A stretch of DNA of 22,316 nt, from positions 1 through 22,316 of the forward strand of contig JANWWX010000001.1 in assembly GCA_025057195.1 (NCBI GenBank). Direction: 5' to 3'. Origin of the DNA: Leptospiraceae bacterium (GTDB taxonomy: Bacteria; Spirochaetota; Leptospiria; Turneriellales; Turneriellaceae). Below are positions 21,786 through 22,316 of the stretch, piece by piece. Under the pieces are notes generated by a model. It searched no databases. It had not been told where the DNA came from and saw nothing but the letters and a program-made list of their open reading frames with translations. A program made the position numbers and the translations under genes. Positions within the stretch are counted from its first letter, which is position 1. Each line of letters begins with the position of its first letter.

Positions 21786-22316
21786 GGCCCGGCATAGCCC
21801 GGAGTGGCCACAGTGCCGTCCGATGTGTCGTCGTTGGCCTTATAGGCAGAACGCACATTGGCCGAAGAGGTCCCATAATTGCTATCACCGGTCGAAGTGG
21901 TGGTCCAATCCGAAGCAGTGCAGGCCGAACTGGTATAGGGCAAAGTTTTTAATACGGTGTCTAAGCGCATCGAGCGTTTGGGTGCATTCGCCCCGCCATT
22001 TTGCCCTTTGCTGCCCCACGACGAGGTGCAGCCAGTCAGCGAGTGGATTACGGTTCCAGAGGCATCTTTCAAAACCAGGTTGCGGCCGGAGTTGCTCAAA
22101 GAAAGTGAAGGGGTTATATAATTCAGATTAGTAAATGCCCTATCGTTGTATTTGCCAATGGTATAGACACCGCCTGCAGGGATGGTCGCACAAAGCGGCA
22201 ACACCAAACTGCCTCCGCCACTGGCAGCACCTTCAATCTGCCAGCCAGAGATGTTGATCGCATTGCCACTGCGGTTATAAAGCTCAATGAATTCATCGCC
22301 GGTCTGTGCGTTGCCG
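21782..22316 (-). CDS. lamin-tail-domain (LTD) protein, C-terminal part, cut by window edge
   Basis: The frame is open from the right edge to TGA at 21784-21782, about 178 residues. The first visible residues, GDEFIELYNRSGNAINISGW followed by QIEG, are the hallmark of the lamin-tail domain, an Ig-like beta fold. Bacterial versions are usually exported and cell-surface attached. Next come LCATIPAGGVYTIGKYN, SLSLSNSGRNLVLKDASGTV and a Ser/Thr-rich tail with SWGSKGQNGG and ATPGYAGP. Four cysteines could form disulfides, consistent with export. The start, any signal peptide and any other domains lie outside the window. The gene overlaps yggS by four bases. Confidence 0.85.
   Translation of the reverse strand, partial: GNAQTGDEFIELYNRSGNAINISGWQIEGAASGGGSLVLPLCATIPAGGVYTIGKYNDRAFTNLNYITPSLSLSNSGRNLVLKDASGTVIHSLTGCTSSWGSKGQNGGANAPKRSMRLDTVLKTLPYTSSACTASDWTTTSTGDSNYGTSSANVRSAYKANDDTSDGTVATPGYAGP

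Overview
The window reads as a compact bacterial chromosome segment of roughly balanced GC from a Gram-negative, double-membraned organism: it carries several lipoproteins, beta-barrel outer-membrane proteins and two TonB-like proteins. My best guess is a spirochaete of the Leptospirales (Leptospira/Leptonema/Turneriella side). The grounds are the yidC-jag-mnmE order, a lamin-tail-domain protein, and a three-copy gene family that resembles the Leptospira DUF1564 proteins. This is inference from remembered families, not a search result.

Layout. (1) 1-111 is the 3' end of one copy of the repeated gene. (2) proS (258-2006, +) meets a leftward metal-uptake operon (4827-2012): an outer-membrane barrel of a zinc-locus type, a ZnuA/TroA-like binding protein and an ABC ATPase, with no permease gene in the window. 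(3) After a divergent intergenic region comes a rightward operon of five overlapping genes (5221-8356): cytochrome P460-like lipoprotein, CPGC redoxin, MarR regulator with a four-cysteine tail, galM and a secreted unknown. A perfect 17-bp palindrome lies in the promoter of the first gene. (4) A leftward operon (11506-8342) encodes two tandem TonB-like proteins sharing a cysteine pair, a barrel with a TolB/FlgO-like N-terminal segment, and a HAD phosphatase.

(5) A 4.4-kb block of six signal-peptide-bearing proteins, none with a known function (four rightward, 12386-15277; two leftward, 16451-15290), is flanked by two direct repeats about 5 kb apart. Each repeat is a whole copy of the repeated gene with conserved flanks. 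The left copy is broken by an in-frame insertion of about 54 bp made of two hairpins and carrying a stop codon; the right copy is intact. This looks like an accessory cassette. (6) yidC, jag and mnmE (17220-21113) form a housekeeping operon for membrane-protein insertion, RNA binding and tRNA modification. The usual rpmH-rnpA genes are missing upstream and the repeat copy sits there instead. (7) yggS and the C-terminal part of a lamin-tail-domain protein run leftward off the right edge.

Genes are packed tightly, with many 1-38 nt overlaps, overlapping convergent 3' ends and several GTG or TTG starts. I saw no tRNA, rRNA, CRISPR array, transposase or phage gene.
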